From a bacterium (GTDB lineage Bacteria > Armatimonadota > Fimbriimonadia > Fimbriimonadales > Fimbriimonadaceae), in contig JAIXQR010000007.1 in the NCBI GenBank assembly GCA_027485645.1, forward strand, positions 310,001 through 374,000: DNA of 64,000 nt, given 5' to 3'. Made by a program: the position numbers and the translations under genes. Shown here in pieces: positions 45,901 to 55,099 of this stretch. Below the pieces are notes generated by a model that did no database searches, was not told the origin of the DNA, and worked only from the letters and a program-made list of their open reading frames with translations. The stretch's first letter is position 1, and every line of letters begins with the position of its first letter.

Positions 45901-46715
45901 TGGGTCAGAAAATCCATCCAGTCGGCCTTCGCGTCGGCGTAATTCGAGGTTTCGATTCGAACTGGTACTACGGAAAGAAAGGCTATGCCGCCGCTCTTCT
46001 GCAGGATCACCGAATCCGTGAATTCATCAAGATGCGAACCGGTCTTGGCATCGTTAGCCGAGTCGAGATTGAGCGAGCAGCTAACCGAGTTAAGGTGAAC
46101 GTATTCACTTCTCGACCTGGCGCCATCATCGGCCGAGGCGGAAAGGGAATTGACGAACTGTCCTTCATCCTGAACAAGCTGGTTCGCCAAGGCGACCCAA
46201 CGAGCATGGTTCAGGTGAACGTCACCGAAGTTCGACAGCCTGAACTCGACGCTCAGCTGGTTGCGGAGAACATCGCCGCTCAGCTCGAAAAGCGAGTTAG
46301 CCACCGACGAGCCATGCGACAGGCAATGACCCGAGTCACCCGAATGAACGGAAGAGGAATCAAGGTTCTCATCTCCGGTCGATTGAACGGTTCGGAAATT
46401 GCCCGATCGGAAGGCGACAAGCTCGGAAAGATTCCACTTCACACGATTCGAGCCGATATTGATTACGGCCTTGCCGTCGCGAAGACCATCTACGGAACGG
46501 TCGGCGTTAAGGTTTGGATATACAAGGGTGAAGTTCTTCCTGAGCGACGCATGCGAGAAATCGCAGAAGGTCCACGCGAAGAGCGACGCGAGCGACGACC
46601 TCGACGAGAAGACGGCGACCGAGAGCGACGTCCGTTCTCGCGAACTCGAGACGAGAACGCGCCAGCCCAAGACCAAGGTGCAGCACCTGCTGCAAATCCT
46701 GGAGGTGAAGCTTAA
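45900..46715 (+). CDS. rpsC: 30S ribosomal protein S3
   Basis: S3 of 271 aa, longer than the usual 220-240. [22 protein letters not shown], the KH motif [11 protein letters not shown] and the mRNA-entry helicase-type basic residues ([12 protein letters not shown]) are intact. After about residue 215 comes an Arg/Glu/Asp-rich tail ([20 protein letters not shown]...) ending in an Ala/Gly/Pro stretch. S3 tails of this kind occur in other bacteria. It overlaps rplP by one base (TAATG). Confidence 0.97.
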   Translation: MGQKIHPVGLRVGVIRGFDSNWYYGKKGYAAALLQDHRIREFIKMRTGLGIVSRVEIERAANRVKVNVFTSRPGAIIGRGGKGIDELSFILNKLVRQGDPTSMVQVNVTEVRQPELDAQLVAENIAAQLEKRVSHRRAMRQAMTRVTRMNGRGIKVLISGRLNGSEIARSEGDKLGKIPLHTIRADIDYGLAVAKTIYGTVGVKVWIYKGEVLPERRMREIAEGPREERRERRPRREDGDRERRPFSRTRDENAPAQDQGAAPAANPGGEA

Positions 46716-47344
46716 TGTTAATGCCAAAGCGAGTTAAAGGTAACCGACGAAAGATGCACCGAGGACGCATGTGCGGCCGGGCAAATCGCGGTAACACCAT
46801 CGCCTTCGGCGAGTACGCGATCGTGTCGCAGGATCCGCAGTGGGTCACTAGCCGACAGATCGAAGCCGCTCGAATTGCCATGACCCGCCACATCAAGCGA
46901 GGCGGAAAAGTCTGGATTCGAATCTTCCCAGATAAGTCCTACACCAAGAAGCCACTCGAAACCCGAATGGGTAAGGGTAAGGCGCCGATCGAAGGCTGGG
47001 TAGCCGTCGTGAAGCCAGGCCGAGTCCTGTTCGAAATGTCCGGACCTCCGGTTGAAGTTGCCAAGGAAGCTATGCGACTTGCGATCTTCAAGCTGCCAAT
47101 GCGCTGTAAGTTCATGACCAAGGCCGATATGGCCAAGGATCTGGCAATGCGCGGCGGACAGCGAACCTTGAAGGCAGTCAAGACGGCAGAAGTCGTTGAA
47201 GCTGAACCGCTTGGACTCGAAGTGACCGACGTCAACGTAACCGAAGCCACCGCGTTCCCGACCGAAATCTTGGAAGCCGTAGAAGCTACGGAAATCAACG
47301 AGTCGGTTGAATCGACGGAAACCACGGAGAACACCGAAGAATGA
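46715..47344 (+). CDS. rplP: 50S ribosomal protein L16 with an acidic C-terminal extension
   Basis: L16 of 209 aa against the usual 137-140. Residues 1-150 are normal: [17 protein letters not shown], the tRNA-contact loop [13 protein letters not shown]-like segment ([21 protein letters not shown]) and [23 protein letters not shown]. From about 158 a Glu/Thr/Val-rich acidic tail follows ([19 protein letters not shown]...[11 protein letters not shown]). It shares composition with the L22 tail. The stop overlaps rpmC by 4 nt (ATGA). Confidence 0.96.
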   Translation: MLMPKRVKGNRRKMHRGRMCGRANRGNTIAFGEYAIVSQDPQWVTSRQIEAARIAMTRHIKRGGKVWIRIFPDKSYTKKPLETRMGKGKAPIEGWVAVVKPGRVLFEMSGPPVEVAKEAMRLAIFKLPMRCKFMTKADMAKDLAMRGGQRTLKAVKTAEVVEAEPLGLEVTDVNVTEATAFPTEILEAVEATEINESVESTETTENTEE

Positions 47345-47553
47345 AAGAAACGAAAGCACTTGATCTCCGAGAGAAGTCGGTTCCAGAGCTTGAAGAGTTG
47401 ATTCGCCAAGAGCGAATCAACCTGTACAACGCTCGCCGCGACCTGGTTTTCCGGCGCGTCACCGATACGACCAGTTTGAAGGCCCGACGACACAACATCG
47501 CTCGGATGCTGACGATCATCACCGAGAAGAAGCGAGGAAATGCGAATGGCTGA
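47341..47553 (+). CDS. rpmC: 50S ribosomal protein L29
   Basis: L29 of 70 aa, a two-helix protein beside the exit tunnel. [33 protein letters not shown] is typical, with the usual length. It overlaps rplP by 4 nt and rpsQ by 8 or 14 nt, depending on the rpsQ start. Confidence 0.96.
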   Translation: MKETKALDLREKSVPELEELIRQERINLYNARRDLVFRRVTDTTSLKARRHNIARMLTIITEKKRGNANG

Positions 47554-47848
47554 AGAAACCCCAAAGGTAGAAACCACTGAGGTTGCGGAAGTTACGGAAG
47601 AGCGAGGCCGACGTAAAGTCCGCCGAGGCATCGTAACCTCTAGCAAGATGGAGAAGACGGCCGTAGTCCGTGTCACCCGACGTGTGCAGCACCCGCTGTA
47701 CGGCAAGGTCGTTATCCGATCCGAGAAATTTAAGGCTCACGACTTGCTGGGCTGCGACGAAGGAGACACTGTCGAGATTATGGAAACTCGTCCGCTTTCG
47801 AAAGAAAAGCGATGGCGCGTTACCCGAATCCTCGAGAAGGTCAAGTAA
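47540..47848 (+). CDS. rpsQ: 30S ribosomal protein S17 with an acidic N-terminal extension
   Basis: S17 of 102 aa (100 if ATG 47546 is used), longer than the usual 80-85. The core is normal: [39 protein letters not shown] and the [23 protein letters not shown] block. The first 25 residues add [21 protein letters not shown], with the same Glu/Thr/Val composition as the L22 and L16 tails. Translation is probably coupled to rpmC by the overlap. Confidence 0.95.
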   Translation: MRMAEETPKVETTEVAEVTEERGRRKVRRGIVTSSKMEKTAVVRVTRRVQHPLYGKVVIRSEKFKAHDLLGCDEGDTVEIMETRPLSKEKRWRVTRILEKVK

Positions 47849-47929
47849 CCCAACGGGGCCAACTTTGGCCCCAAACCAACCACGCCCACCTCGATTGCTC
47901 GAGACGGCCTCTGGAATTGGAGCAAACCG

Positions 47930-48301
47930 ATGATTCAGCAATTTACAAGATTAAAAGTCGCCGACAACAGTGGCGCACGCGATGTCATGTGCATCCGCGT
48001 CCTTAAGGGCTCCCAGCCACGATATGGCCGAATCGGCGATGTAATCGTTGCTTCCGTTAAGGTCGCAACGCCAAACATGCCGGTTAAGAAGGGAGAAGTC
48101 ATCAAGGCCGTAATCGTTCGCACCAAGCGACCGGTTCGACGACGAGATGGCAGCACCCTCCGATTCGATGAGAACGCCTGCGTTGTCATCAACCCCGCAA
48201 ACCTGGAACCACGAGGTACCCGAATCTTCGGACCAGTGGCCCGAGAACTTCGCGATAAGAACTTCATGAAGATCGTATCGCTGGCACCGGAGGTGCTGTA
48301 A
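47930..48301 (+). CDS. rplN: 50S ribosomal protein L14
   Basis: L14 of 123 aa, the usual length, on the subunit interface. [47 protein letters not shown] and [13 protein letters not shown] are diagnostic. It begins 81 bp after rpsQ; the gap holds no gene. It is followed 2 bp later by rplX. Confidence 0.98.
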   Translation: MIQQFTRLKVADNSGARDVMCIRVLKGSQPRYGRIGDVIVASVKVATPNMPVKKGEVIKAVIVRTKRPVRRRDGSTLRFDENACVVINPANLEPRGTRIFGPVARELRDKNFMKIVSLAPEVL

Positions 48302-48303
48302 AC

Positions 48304-48717
48304 ATGCCAACCAAAGCAGAATTTAAGGCAATGAAGAAGAAGCCGATCAAGCTTAAACTTCGACGCGGAGACAAGGTAGTTGTCATCGCCGGGAAGGATA
48401 AGGGAGAAACCGGTTTCATCGCGGCGATCTCGCCACGAGAACAGAAGGCTATCATCCTCAAGGAGAACGCCGAGAACCCAGAGCAGCCGCTGCCGCTTAA
48501 CGTTGCCATCAAGCACCGAAAGGCGAAGACTCAGCAAGAGCGATCGGCTCGAGTCAAGATTCCAATGCCAATCCACGTGAGCAACCTCATGCTCCTGGAC
48601 CCTAAGACGAACGAACCAACTCGAGTTGGCCGACGCGTCGAAGATGGCAAGATCCTTCGTTACGGCAAGAAGTCGGGCGAACTGATCCCCGACCAAAAGC
48701 TTCCTGGCGAAGCCTGA
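48304..48717 (+). CDS. rplX: 50S ribosomal protein L24
   Basis: L24 of 137 aa, somewhat longer than the usual 100-105. The KOW motif ([21 protein letters not shown]) and the [19 protein letters not shown] block are intact. The extra length comes from an N-terminal Lys-rich segment, a middle Gln/Arg-rich insert (after [14 protein letters not shown]) and a short tail. L24 starts 50S assembly. It lies between rplN and rplE. Confidence 0.95.
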   Translation: MPTKAEFKAMKKKPIKLKLRRGDKVVVIAGKDKGETGFIAAISPREQKAIILKENAENPEQPLPLNVAIKHRKAKTQQERSARVKIPMPIHVSNLMLLDPKTNEPTRVGRRVEDGKILRYGKKSGELIPDQKLPGEA

Positions 48718-48756
48718 TAACAAAGTAGGGCCTGGTCAGCAATCAGGCAAAGAACA

Positions 48757-49353
48757 ATGGCAAGAAAAGCAAAAGAAGATACGTCAACTTTGGTTGCGGG
48801 ATCCCTCCCGAAGCCACGAATCCGAGCTAAGTACAAGGACGAAGTCGTGCCTAAGATGCGCGAGCAGTTCAAGTACAAGTCGGTGATGCAGGTTCCACGA
48901 CTCGAAAAGATCGTGATCAACATGGGCACCGGCGCATCGGATAAGGATCCGAAGCACCTCGAGAACTCCATGCGAGACATGGCCCTGATCGCAGGTCAGA
49001 AGCCCGTTTCGACCGTGGCCAAGAAAGCTGTTTCGAACTTTAAGATCCGAGAGGGCCTGAAGGTTGGATGCAAAGTCACCCTTCGCGGCGACAACATGTA
49101 CCACTTCTTCGACCGACTGGTCACCGTGGTTCTCCCGCGAATTCGAGACTTCCAGGGCGTCTCGCCCAAGTCGTTTGACGGCCGCGGCAACTACGCCATG
49201 GGTCTGAAAGAGCAGCTGGTCTTCCCAGAAATCTCCTACGACACCTTCGACCGAATCCGCGGTATGGATATCATCATCTGCACCAGCGCCGCAACGGACG
49301 AAGAAGCCCGAGCCTTCCTGAAGGCCATGGGCCTCCCACTTCGCGAGAAGTGA
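48757..49353 (+). CDS. rplE: 50S ribosomal protein L5
   Basis: L5 of 198 aa, the central protuberance protein that binds 5S r[57 protein letters not shown] and [17 protein letters not shown] are typical. There is a short basic N-terminal extension. The spc operon normally continues with rpsN, rpsH and rplF; here it stops, as a terminator follows. Confidence 0.98.
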   Translation: MARKAKEDTSTLVAGSLPKPRIRAKYKDEVVPKMREQFKYKSVMQVPRLEKIVINMGTGASDKDPKHLENSMRDMALIAGQKPVSTVAKKAVSNFKIREGLKVGCKVTLRGDNMYHFFDRLVTVVLPRIRDFQGVSPKSFDGRGNYAMGLKEQLVFPEISYDTFDRIRGMDIIICTSAATDEEARAFLKAMGLPLREK

Positions 49354-49368
49354 GACGCTAAAACTCTG

Positions 49369-49402
49369 AAGGCGAGCCCCAAAAATGGGGCTCGCCTTTT
49401 TT
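49369..49402 (+). terminator. Rho-independent terminator after rplE
   Basis: A 12-bp perfect stem, AAGGCGAGCCCC (49369-49380) and GGGGCTCGCCTT (49387-49398), followed by six T residues (49397-49402). It closes the ribosomal block. Confidence 0.93.
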
Positions 49403-49452
49403 GTTGAAGAAATTTGCCGGTTCTCGGGTCTAGAGTACGTGGAGCAGTTCTT

Positions 49453-49965
49453 ATGTCGGTAGTTACCCAGGCAGTGCATGCCGTATCCGGACTCTTTGCG
49501 AGGGCTAAGCGGTCTGAGGAGGTCGTCAGTGCGTTCTTGCAGAACGAGCGGCCGTGTATGTATCGGTTAGCCCTCAGCATTACCCAGCGGTCTGATCTGG
49601 CAGAGGACGCCGTTCAAGAAACTTTGATTCGATGTTGGCGATCAACCAAGAAGCTGACCCAGGTTAGCGATCTCAAGGCGTTCTGCCGGCAGGTGCTAGT
49701 GCGACGTGCGATCACGGTGCTTAAAGCTCACAGCTCAGCTGAGCTGCCGGAAGTTGAGGACGCAAAAGTGTTTGGTGAGCAGGTCGATGTTCGTCTGGTT
49801 TTGCAATCGCTTCCGGCCGATTCCCGCGCGATCCTCTCGCTTTCCTACTTTGAAGGGCTGTCCTACCAAGAGATTTCCGACACCCTGGGAATTCCTGCCG
49901 GAACCGTAGCCTCGCGGCTGAGTACCGCACGTGAACGATTTCGCGATGCTTGGGAGGCGAAATGA
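49453..49965 (+). CDS. ECF-type RNA polymerase sigma factor
   Basis: A small sigma-70 family factor of about 170 aa with only regions 2 and 4. Region 2 is in LALSITQRSDLAEDAVQETLIRCWRS; region 4 is LPADSRAILSLSYFEGLSYQEISDTLGIPAGTVASRL, ending ARERFR. ATG 49453 is preceded by GGAG at a good distance. It overlaps the next gene by 4 nt (ATGA), which in turn overlaps a third, so the three form one operon. Such factors usually answer envelope signals through a membrane anti-sigma factor. Confidence 0.9.
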   Translation: MSVVTQAVHAVSGLFARAKRSEEVVSAFLQNERPCMYRLALSITQRSDLAEDAVQETLIRCWRSTKKLTQVSDLKAFCRQVLVRRAITVLKAHSSAELPEVEDAKVFGEQVDVRLVLQSLPADSRAILSLSYFEGLSYQEISDTLGIPAGTVASRLSTARERFRDAWEAK

Positions 49966-50228
49966 GCGATCCGCTGAAGGGGTTCTACGAGCAGTTTCAT
50001 GAGGCCGAAGTGCCGGCACGGTTGGCGCATCTTGATGTTCCGTCGCTCGAAAAGCGCCGAACCGTGCGAGAAATTTCAGTTTGGATGACAGCCTTTGTTC
50101 TAGCGTGGGTGTGTACGAGCGCACCAACCTGGACCGCTGTTGCCGTTCAACCCAGCTTCGCTTGGACGTCTGTTCTGAGTCGACAACTCGAACCGCTGGC
50201 ATCACTTGAGTCGGAGGTACGGGAGTGA
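49962..50228 (+). CDS. Small single-span membrane protein, possible anti-sigma factor
   Basis: An unrecognised 88-aa protein: an N-terminal cytoplasmic part of about 42 residues, one hydrophobic segment (about 42-64) and a short outer end. It lies exactly where an anti-sigma factor is expected, coupled by a 4-nt overlap to the ECF sigma gene. It lacks the HxxxCxxC zinc motif of common anti-sigma factors, so the role is inferred from position alone. ATG 49962 is used; it overlaps the next gene by 4 nt. Confidence 0.6.
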   Translation: MSDPLKGFYEQFHEAEVPARLAHLDVPSLEKRRTVREISVWMTAFVLAWVCTSAPTWTAVAVQPSFAWTSVLSRQLEPLASLESEVRE

Positions 50229-51871
50229 AGCTGTCCGAAAGAGACTGGTTGCGGTATTCGCTTATTGCCGCTTTTGCCGTGTTTCTTGCTGTGTGCCTGA
50301 ATCCGAGTTCGGCTTGGATCATGCGTCGGACAAGTGCGGTTCTACGAGGTGAGTTTTCAGCGTTAGAGGAGACCTTTGCGTCGAGCCAACTCTTAATCCG
50401 GCGAGAGCTATCAGCGAAGTTTGCAAATTTCACCCGTCGAGAAAGCGGTGGATTTGAATCGCTAGAGCGCACGGCAAACTTGATGAGCAAGTCCGATGAT
50501 CCCGTGTCTGATGGCATTTTCTCCCGGAACGGGGCGGGTGACTTGGCCGCGATGTTCGGGAAAGGAAACCGTCAGATTCCCGGCCAGTTACGTGAGCGAT
50601 TGGTTAAGGAATTAGATTCAGCAGCCGAGAAGGCCCCCGACAACATGCTGTTTCCATTACTCGCAATGTTCGCGTTGGAGGGGGCATCCGACACCAAACG
50701 AGTGAATCAGTATCGAAAGCTAGCCGCCAACCGTACCAGCTACACAAGCTACGTTCAAGCCGAAGCCGAGCGAAACTGGCAGACCTACTTAGAAAGGCAT
50801 TCATATGACGGGGAAGCCGCGAGGATATTTGCCTATTACGGAATCGCTTTGCCGCATCTTTCCCTATTGCGCCAAGTCGAACAACCCCAATTGAAAGGAG
50901 CCCCACGAAGCGATCCACGCCGGGTCGAGTGGTTAGGTATTGCGCATCGTATGTACTCCGACGCCGACACGGCAATTGAGATCCTCGTTGCCGTCACCGC
51001 GATGGACATTGCAATTGCGGTAGATCCTTCAACGTCCAATCCGATCGGTCCGCTGGACAAGCGGCTTCCATATCTTCGCGAGCAAGCAGCCAAATTCAAA
51101 GATGCTCATCCCGTGGCCGTGTCGATGGTTGACGATCTGATGAAGGCTAAGAAAGGACTCAATAGCGGTCGAGTCAACCCGTTCGAAACAAATCCACTTG
51201 GACTCCCCTTGACACCAGCAGGAATTGCGGCGGCAGTGCTCCTCGTTGTTGTAGCCGTCGCAGGGTTGATTCGAACCTTCGTCGAACGCCCGAAGGCACT
51301 AGAACCAACGCTCACCCTTGCCCCTTATGGGATCATCGCAGGGTTTCTGCTGATCCGTTCCGGAATGCAGAGTTTCACCGAGGCGCTACTTTGGACTAGC
51401 GTGGTTCTTGTCGCCCCGGCAGTCTTAGCTGTGACGATTCCGCACCCGAGAGCAAGCGTCTACGTCGCACTCGGAACATGTGTGCTCTTTCTACTCGGCG
51501 GTCCGGCGCTTGGGCAAATTGGTGACGTGTGGATCATCTCGGGACTATTGCTGGCGATGTCATTTGTTCCGTTCCTCAAGCACCTGATCCTTCCCGGCGC
51601 GGTGGCCGCGTTATCTTTTGGGCTTGTTGTGACGTCCCTTGCGATCCAGCCGAACTTCGGACCACTCGTTGCGGTTGGCTGGCTCATCGTGGTCTCCTTG
51701 CCGATGCAGCATCTGAAAACGCGACCCCTTGCCGCGCTTATCGCTGGGGCTTCGATTCTCTTTATCGCCGGGGTTGCGGTGCAGGTTTCAGAAAACGAGA
51801 CCCTTCGGGCAAACACCGACTTGTTCGCCGAGGAAGTGAAAGAGATGCGCCGGGCGATCAATGATTCCTAG
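50225..51871 (+). CDS. Polytopic membrane protein in an ECF sigma operon
   Basis: Unrecognised. 548 aa, with a GTG start coupled to the previous stop. One N-terminal hydrophobic segment (residues 13-28), then an about 300-residue soluble, helix-rich domain likely facing the outside, then about seven or eight hydrophobic helices (roughly 320-525) and a short acidic end. Helical repeats in the soluble part suggest TPR-like packing, but I cannot confirm this. By position it may sense or export the signal handled by the sigma/anti-sigma pair. Confidence 0.7.
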   Translation: MKLSERDWLRYSLIAAFAVFLAVCLNPSSAWIMRRTSAVLRGEFSALEETFASSQLLIRRELSAKFANFTRRESGGFESLERTANLMSKSDDPVSDGIFSRNGAGDLAAMFGKGNRQIPGQLRERLVKELDSAAEKAPDNMLFPLLAMFALEGASDTKRVNQYRKLAANRTSYTSYVQAEAERNWQTYLERHSYDGEAARIFAYYGIALPHLSLLRQVEQPQLKGAPRSDPRRVEWLGIAHRMYSDADTAIEILVAVTAMDIAIAVDPSTSNPIGPLDKRLPYLREQAAKFKDAHPVAVSMVDDLMKAKKGLNSGRVNPFETNPLGLPLTPAGIAAAVLLVVVAVAGLIRTFVERPKALEPTLTLAPYGIIAGFLLIRSGMQSFTEALLWTSVVLVAPAVLAVTIPHPRASVYVALGTCVLFLLGGPALGQIGDVWIISGLLLAMSFVPFLKHLILPGAVAALSFGLVVTSLAIQPNFGPLVAVGWLIVVSLPMQHLKTRPLAALIAGASILFIAGVAVQVSENETLRANTDLFAEEVKEMRRAINDS

Positions 51872-52053
51872 CCCGCGCGTCGCGGGGAAATCAACAGATT
51901 GATCAAACCGCCGTCACCTAGCAAAAAATCGTGCTTTCGCAAAATTGACGATTCTTCTACCATCATATTTGGCAAGCGCAGAATCAACGGATCGCCAGGC
52001 TCATCATCAAATTTGGCAAAGATGACTTTGGGTCAGACCTCATAGTTCTACCC

Positions 52054-52899
52054 ATGGGTCGCAGAACCGGCTTTACCCTCATCGAACTCCTCGTCGTTAT
52101 CGCAATCATCGCCATCTTGGCGGCGATCCTTTTCCCCGTATTTGCTCAAGCTAAGAACGCCGCAAAGAAGACGGCAAGCTTGTCGAACATGAAGCAGATC
52201 GGGACTGCGACCGTCCTTTACATTGGAGATTACGATGACGTGATCGTGCCGCTTCGCTGGCTCACCTTTAACCCTGCCGAGCCGCTCGCGGCCCAGTATC
52301 CGACCGCATGCCAGAGCGGCGCTTGCTTCTTCTTCTATCCCGTGCTCTTCCAGCCCTACACGAAGAACACCGACTTGTTCCTTTGTCCCGCCGACAAGAA
52401 TGAGGACGCGACTCAAGCCGACGCTCAGGGGCGCGGCCGATTGAACAAGCAGTCGTCGTTGTATTGGTACAACATGGGCTTCTCGCCGAGCTACGGCCTG
52501 AACGCCGAGTACTTGAACACGGTTACCGTCTCCGCCTTCGGCACGAAATCGTACGCCGGGAAGTCGGCCACGAGCTTCGAGTCACCCGCACAGACGGTGA
52601 CCTTCGCGGAAGCCACGGCCAAAGATACAGGATCCCCGGGACGGCCTGGTCCAACGGTTGACGTCGGGTTCCATCGCATCGTTCCGCCGAGCGGTGCGTC
52701 GTCACCTTCCGCGGCTTGGGCAAACTTTGTGGCTCCACACGCCGGAAGTCAGGGTCAACTCGTTGGTCGGTTCCAAAAGGACAAAGTCCTTATCAGCTGG
52801 CTAGATGGGCACGTTTCGTACCCCGCCATCCGAAGCTTGATCGGAACCAACGAGAGCACGGAATCCCTCGACCGCGCATTCAACGGTCGAGGGTTCTAA
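52054..52899 (+). CDS. Type II secretion/type IV pilin-like pseudopilin (H-X9-DG type)
   Basis: A 281-aa prepilin. The class III leader is [28 protein letters not shown]-like (cleavage after G6; E11 is the conserved Glu5 of the mature protein). The segment following the helix, [19 protein letters not shown], and the C-terminal LDGHVSYP (DG of the H-X9-DG motif) are typical of large pseudopilin families in Planctomycetes and Armatimonadota. It would be processed by PilD and join a pseudopilus. It stands alone, with no secretion genes near. Confidence 0.9.
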   Translation: MGRRTGFTLIELLVVIAIIAILAAILFPVFAQAKNAAKKTASLSNMKQIGTATVLYIGDYDDVIVPLRWLTFNPAEPLAAQYPTACQSGACFFFYPVLFQPYTKNTDLFLCPADKNEDATQADAQGRGRLNKQSSLYWYNMGFSPSYGLNAEYLNTVTVSAFGTKSYAGKSATSFESPAQTVTFAEATAKDTGSPGRPGPTVDVGFHRIVPPSGASSPSAAWANFVAPHAGSQGQLVGRFQKDKVLISWLDGHVSYPAIRSLIGTNESTESLDRAFNGRGF

Positions 52900-52901
52900 C
52901 C

Positions 52902-54257
52902 TCAGCGACGCGGACGCTGCAGCAGACTTTGAAGCCGGGTTCGGCGGGTGTTTGCTGTGGCGTCTGGGTTGTCGAAGGTGTAAGCCGTGACCATCAAGAA
53001 CATCTCGTCGGTCGATTCCTCACCCCAAGTCACTCGCTTTGGCGGATTGTTGGGATTGTGCGGATTGTCCGACGAGTTATCGTAGATCGCTTCAACAATC
53101 TGCTTCGTGCCTTTCGGCAGCTTGAGCGGTTCTTTCAGGGCATAGTTCAACTGCCAGTTGAAGTCCCAGTCGTCCACGTGAACGAGCGGCTTGATCGTGC
53201 CGTCGGGCAATTCAAACCACGACTTCATATCCCTCCCCAGTAGGTGCATGTGCGGCATGGTCTGATGGATTGTGACGTCCTCTCGATAAACGTACTCCTT
53301 CCGCATCTTGTAAGCTTTCTCACCAGCCGGAATGTTAACTCCAAAGTTGAAAATCCAATTTAACTTCATCTCGCGCTTGGGTGCTTCTTTCGCGAAGTAC
53401 ATCGCCACTCGGGTTTTGTCTGTCTCAGGTTTGCCAGACTTGTGATAGTGGACCTGCATGACGAGGCGAGTTCCGGGGTTAATGCGGTAGGCCGTACCTG
53501 GGCTGAGATGGCCAGCTCGAATCCCTGGTGCCCATCCGCCGAGAGATCCACTTGGAGCGAATCCGACGCCGCCACCTTGACCAAGGTAGCCCGGCTGGCC
53601 GTCTTTGCTTGCCGCCGCCAACTTATCTGAAGCGCCACGCTGGTCTAGGAACATGATCACGTGGTGAACCACTTTGCTGTTGCCTGGCTTCACGTCAATG
53701 GCGGTGACGAAACGTGGCTCGGTAAAGTTGGTAGGAATCACGAAGTTTCGGTAAACATCTTCACCTTCTGGCGCGAGGTTATAGGCGCGGTCTGGCTCAA
53801 TGATCACATCAGGCTTGCCAAGCGTCCACTCTCCGCCACTGAAAGTAGGAGGCTTTGGTTCCTTGGACCTTTCGCCTCGCGGCGCACCTTGATCGGCCCA
53901 AACTTTGAGGGTTGCGATTTCCGTTTCTGAGAGTCGATTTTCGTGCTTGAAAGAGCCATAGCCTTCCTTTGCCTTCCAAGGTGGCATTCGTCGCGATGAG
54001 GTCGTTGCCGCAATCATTTTCGACCACTTCTTCGCGTCCTCAAAGTTGACAAGCGAGAACGGTCCAACTTCTCCCGGGCGGTGGCACTGTACGCACCGAT
54101 CGTTAATGATCTTCGCAACATTAGTCGCGTAGGTGGGCTTGAGCGGAACTGAGTTGGCTTGCTTGGCTGGAGCAGGCGCCTCGAGACTCGCGCCAGTGGT
54201 AACAAATCCGGCGGACATAACAGTGGTGACAGCAAGAATCGCGAGAGTCCATTTCAT
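52902..54257 (-). CDS. Secreted cytochrome c / copper monooxygenase-like protein
   Basis: A 451-aa exported protein. ATG 54257 gives a clean signal peptide (MKWTLAILAVTTVMSAG); the frame is open further upstream without one. A planctomycete-type cytochrome c domain shows the heme site CVQCH with the RRMPPW segment about 45 residues later. The C-terminal half resembles the PHM-like ascorbate-dependent copper monooxygenase fold, with VVHHVIMF, the QTMPHMHLLGRDM histidines and VMQVHYH. Such fused proteins are oxidoreductases of unknown substrate. It could be served by the redoxin at 21.8-22.4 kb. Confidence 0.8.
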   Translation of the reverse strand: MKWTLAILAVTTVMSAGFVTTGASLEAPAPAKQANSVPLKPTYATNVAKIINDRCVQCHRPGEVGPFSLVNFEDAKKWSKMIAATTSSRRMPPWKAKEGYGSFKHENRLSETEIATLKVWADQGAPRGERSKEPKPPTFSGGEWTLGKPDVIIEPDRAYNLAPEGEDVYRNFVIPTNFTEPRFVTAIDVKPGNSKVVHHVIMFLDQRGASDKLAAASKDGQPGYLGQGGGVGFAPSGSLGGWAPGIRAGHLSPGTAYRINPGTRLVMQVHYHKSGKPETDKTRVAMYFAKEAPKREMKLNWIFNFGVNIPAGEKAYKMRKEYVYREDVTIHQTMPHMHLLGRDMKSWFELPDGTIKPLVHVDDWDFNWQLNYALKEPLKLPKGTKQIVEAIYDNSSDNPHNPNNPPKRVTWGEESTDEMFLMVTAYTFDNPDATANTRRTRLQSLLQRPRR

Positions 54258-54358
54258 AGGCGATAAAATATTACGATATTGCGCGTGGACGGTAAAGAGA
54301 ATTCGGACACAATCTGGGCACTTTCTAGGCAAAGTTCTTTGCCAAGTACAATGTTCGG

Positions 54359-55099
54359 GTGGCGATTAAGCGTGTTTTGGTCACCGGAGCATCGCGGGGG
54401 ATCGGCCGAGCGATTGCCCTGAAGTTGGCAGCCGATGGCTGGCAGGTTGCAGTTCACTTTAACTCTGCGAAGGCCGAGGCAGAATCGCTCGCCGTAGAGT
54501 TAGGAGATCAGGCTTCCGGAATCTACTCCGCGAACTTAGCCGACCCCGCGCAGGCGACGCAGCTCTGGAAAACCGTAACGCAGGACGGGGAAGTGCACGC
54601 GCTCGTTAACAACGCTGGCATCTACATTCCGGTCGCTTTTACCGCCGCAGAACAAGAGTTCGAATCCGCCCGCAAGGCGATGTTTGCCGTCAACTTTGAA
54701 TCGCCGCTTGCGCTCATTCGAGCGGCCGTCGCAGATTTTCAGCACCTTGGCGCCGGGAACATTGTCAATGTTGCAAGCCGAGTCGGATTTCGCGGCGAAG
54801 CCAACGCCTCGATGTACGCCGCCAGCAAAGCCGCCCTCATCAATCTCACGCGTAGCCTTGCCGTAGAGCTTGCATCGAAGGGCATTACAATCAGCGGAAT
54901 CGCTCCGGGTTGGGTGGCCACCTCAATGGCGCGGGACGGAATGCAGGATCGATTGCCGAGCATCCTCGAAACGATTCCCCTCGGCCGCATGGCTAGCCCC
55001 GAGGACTGCGCAGAAGTTACGGCGTTCCTGCTGAAGCCCGAAGCGAAATACCTGAGCGGCGTGGTCGTCGATATCAACGGAGCGAGCTACTTCCATTGA
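54359..55099 (+). CDS. SDR family oxidoreductase (FabG-like)
   Basis: A 246-aa short-chain dehydrogenase. The N-terminal NAD(P) motif is TGASRGIGRAIA, NNAG is present (LVNNAGIY), the catalytic serine lies in VASRVGF, and YxxxK is YAASK. The C-terminal segment SGIAPGWVATSMARDG is like 3-oxoacyl-ACP reductases. The start is GTG at 54359. It is coupled to the M16 peptidase gene by a TTGA overlap. The substrate is not certain. Confidence 0.9.
   Translation: MAIKRVLVTGASRGIGRAIALKLAADGWQVAVHFNSAKAEAESLAVELGDQASGIYSANLADPAQATQLWKTVTQDGEVHALVNNAGIYIPVAFTAAEQEFESARKAMFAVNFESPLALIRAAVADFQHLGAGNIVNVASRVGFRGEANASMYAASKAALINLTRSLAVELASKGITISGIAPGWVATSMARDGMQDRLPSILETIPLGRMASPEDCAEVTAFLLKPEAKYLSGVVVDINGASYFH

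Noticed and set aside
45642-46727. A 361-codon open frame on the minus strand over rplV and rpsC
   Set aside because: It lies entirely antisense to two certain ribosomal genes; the biased codon use of those genes (CGA, GAA, TTC) leaves the reverse strand free of stops. No homology pattern is visible.
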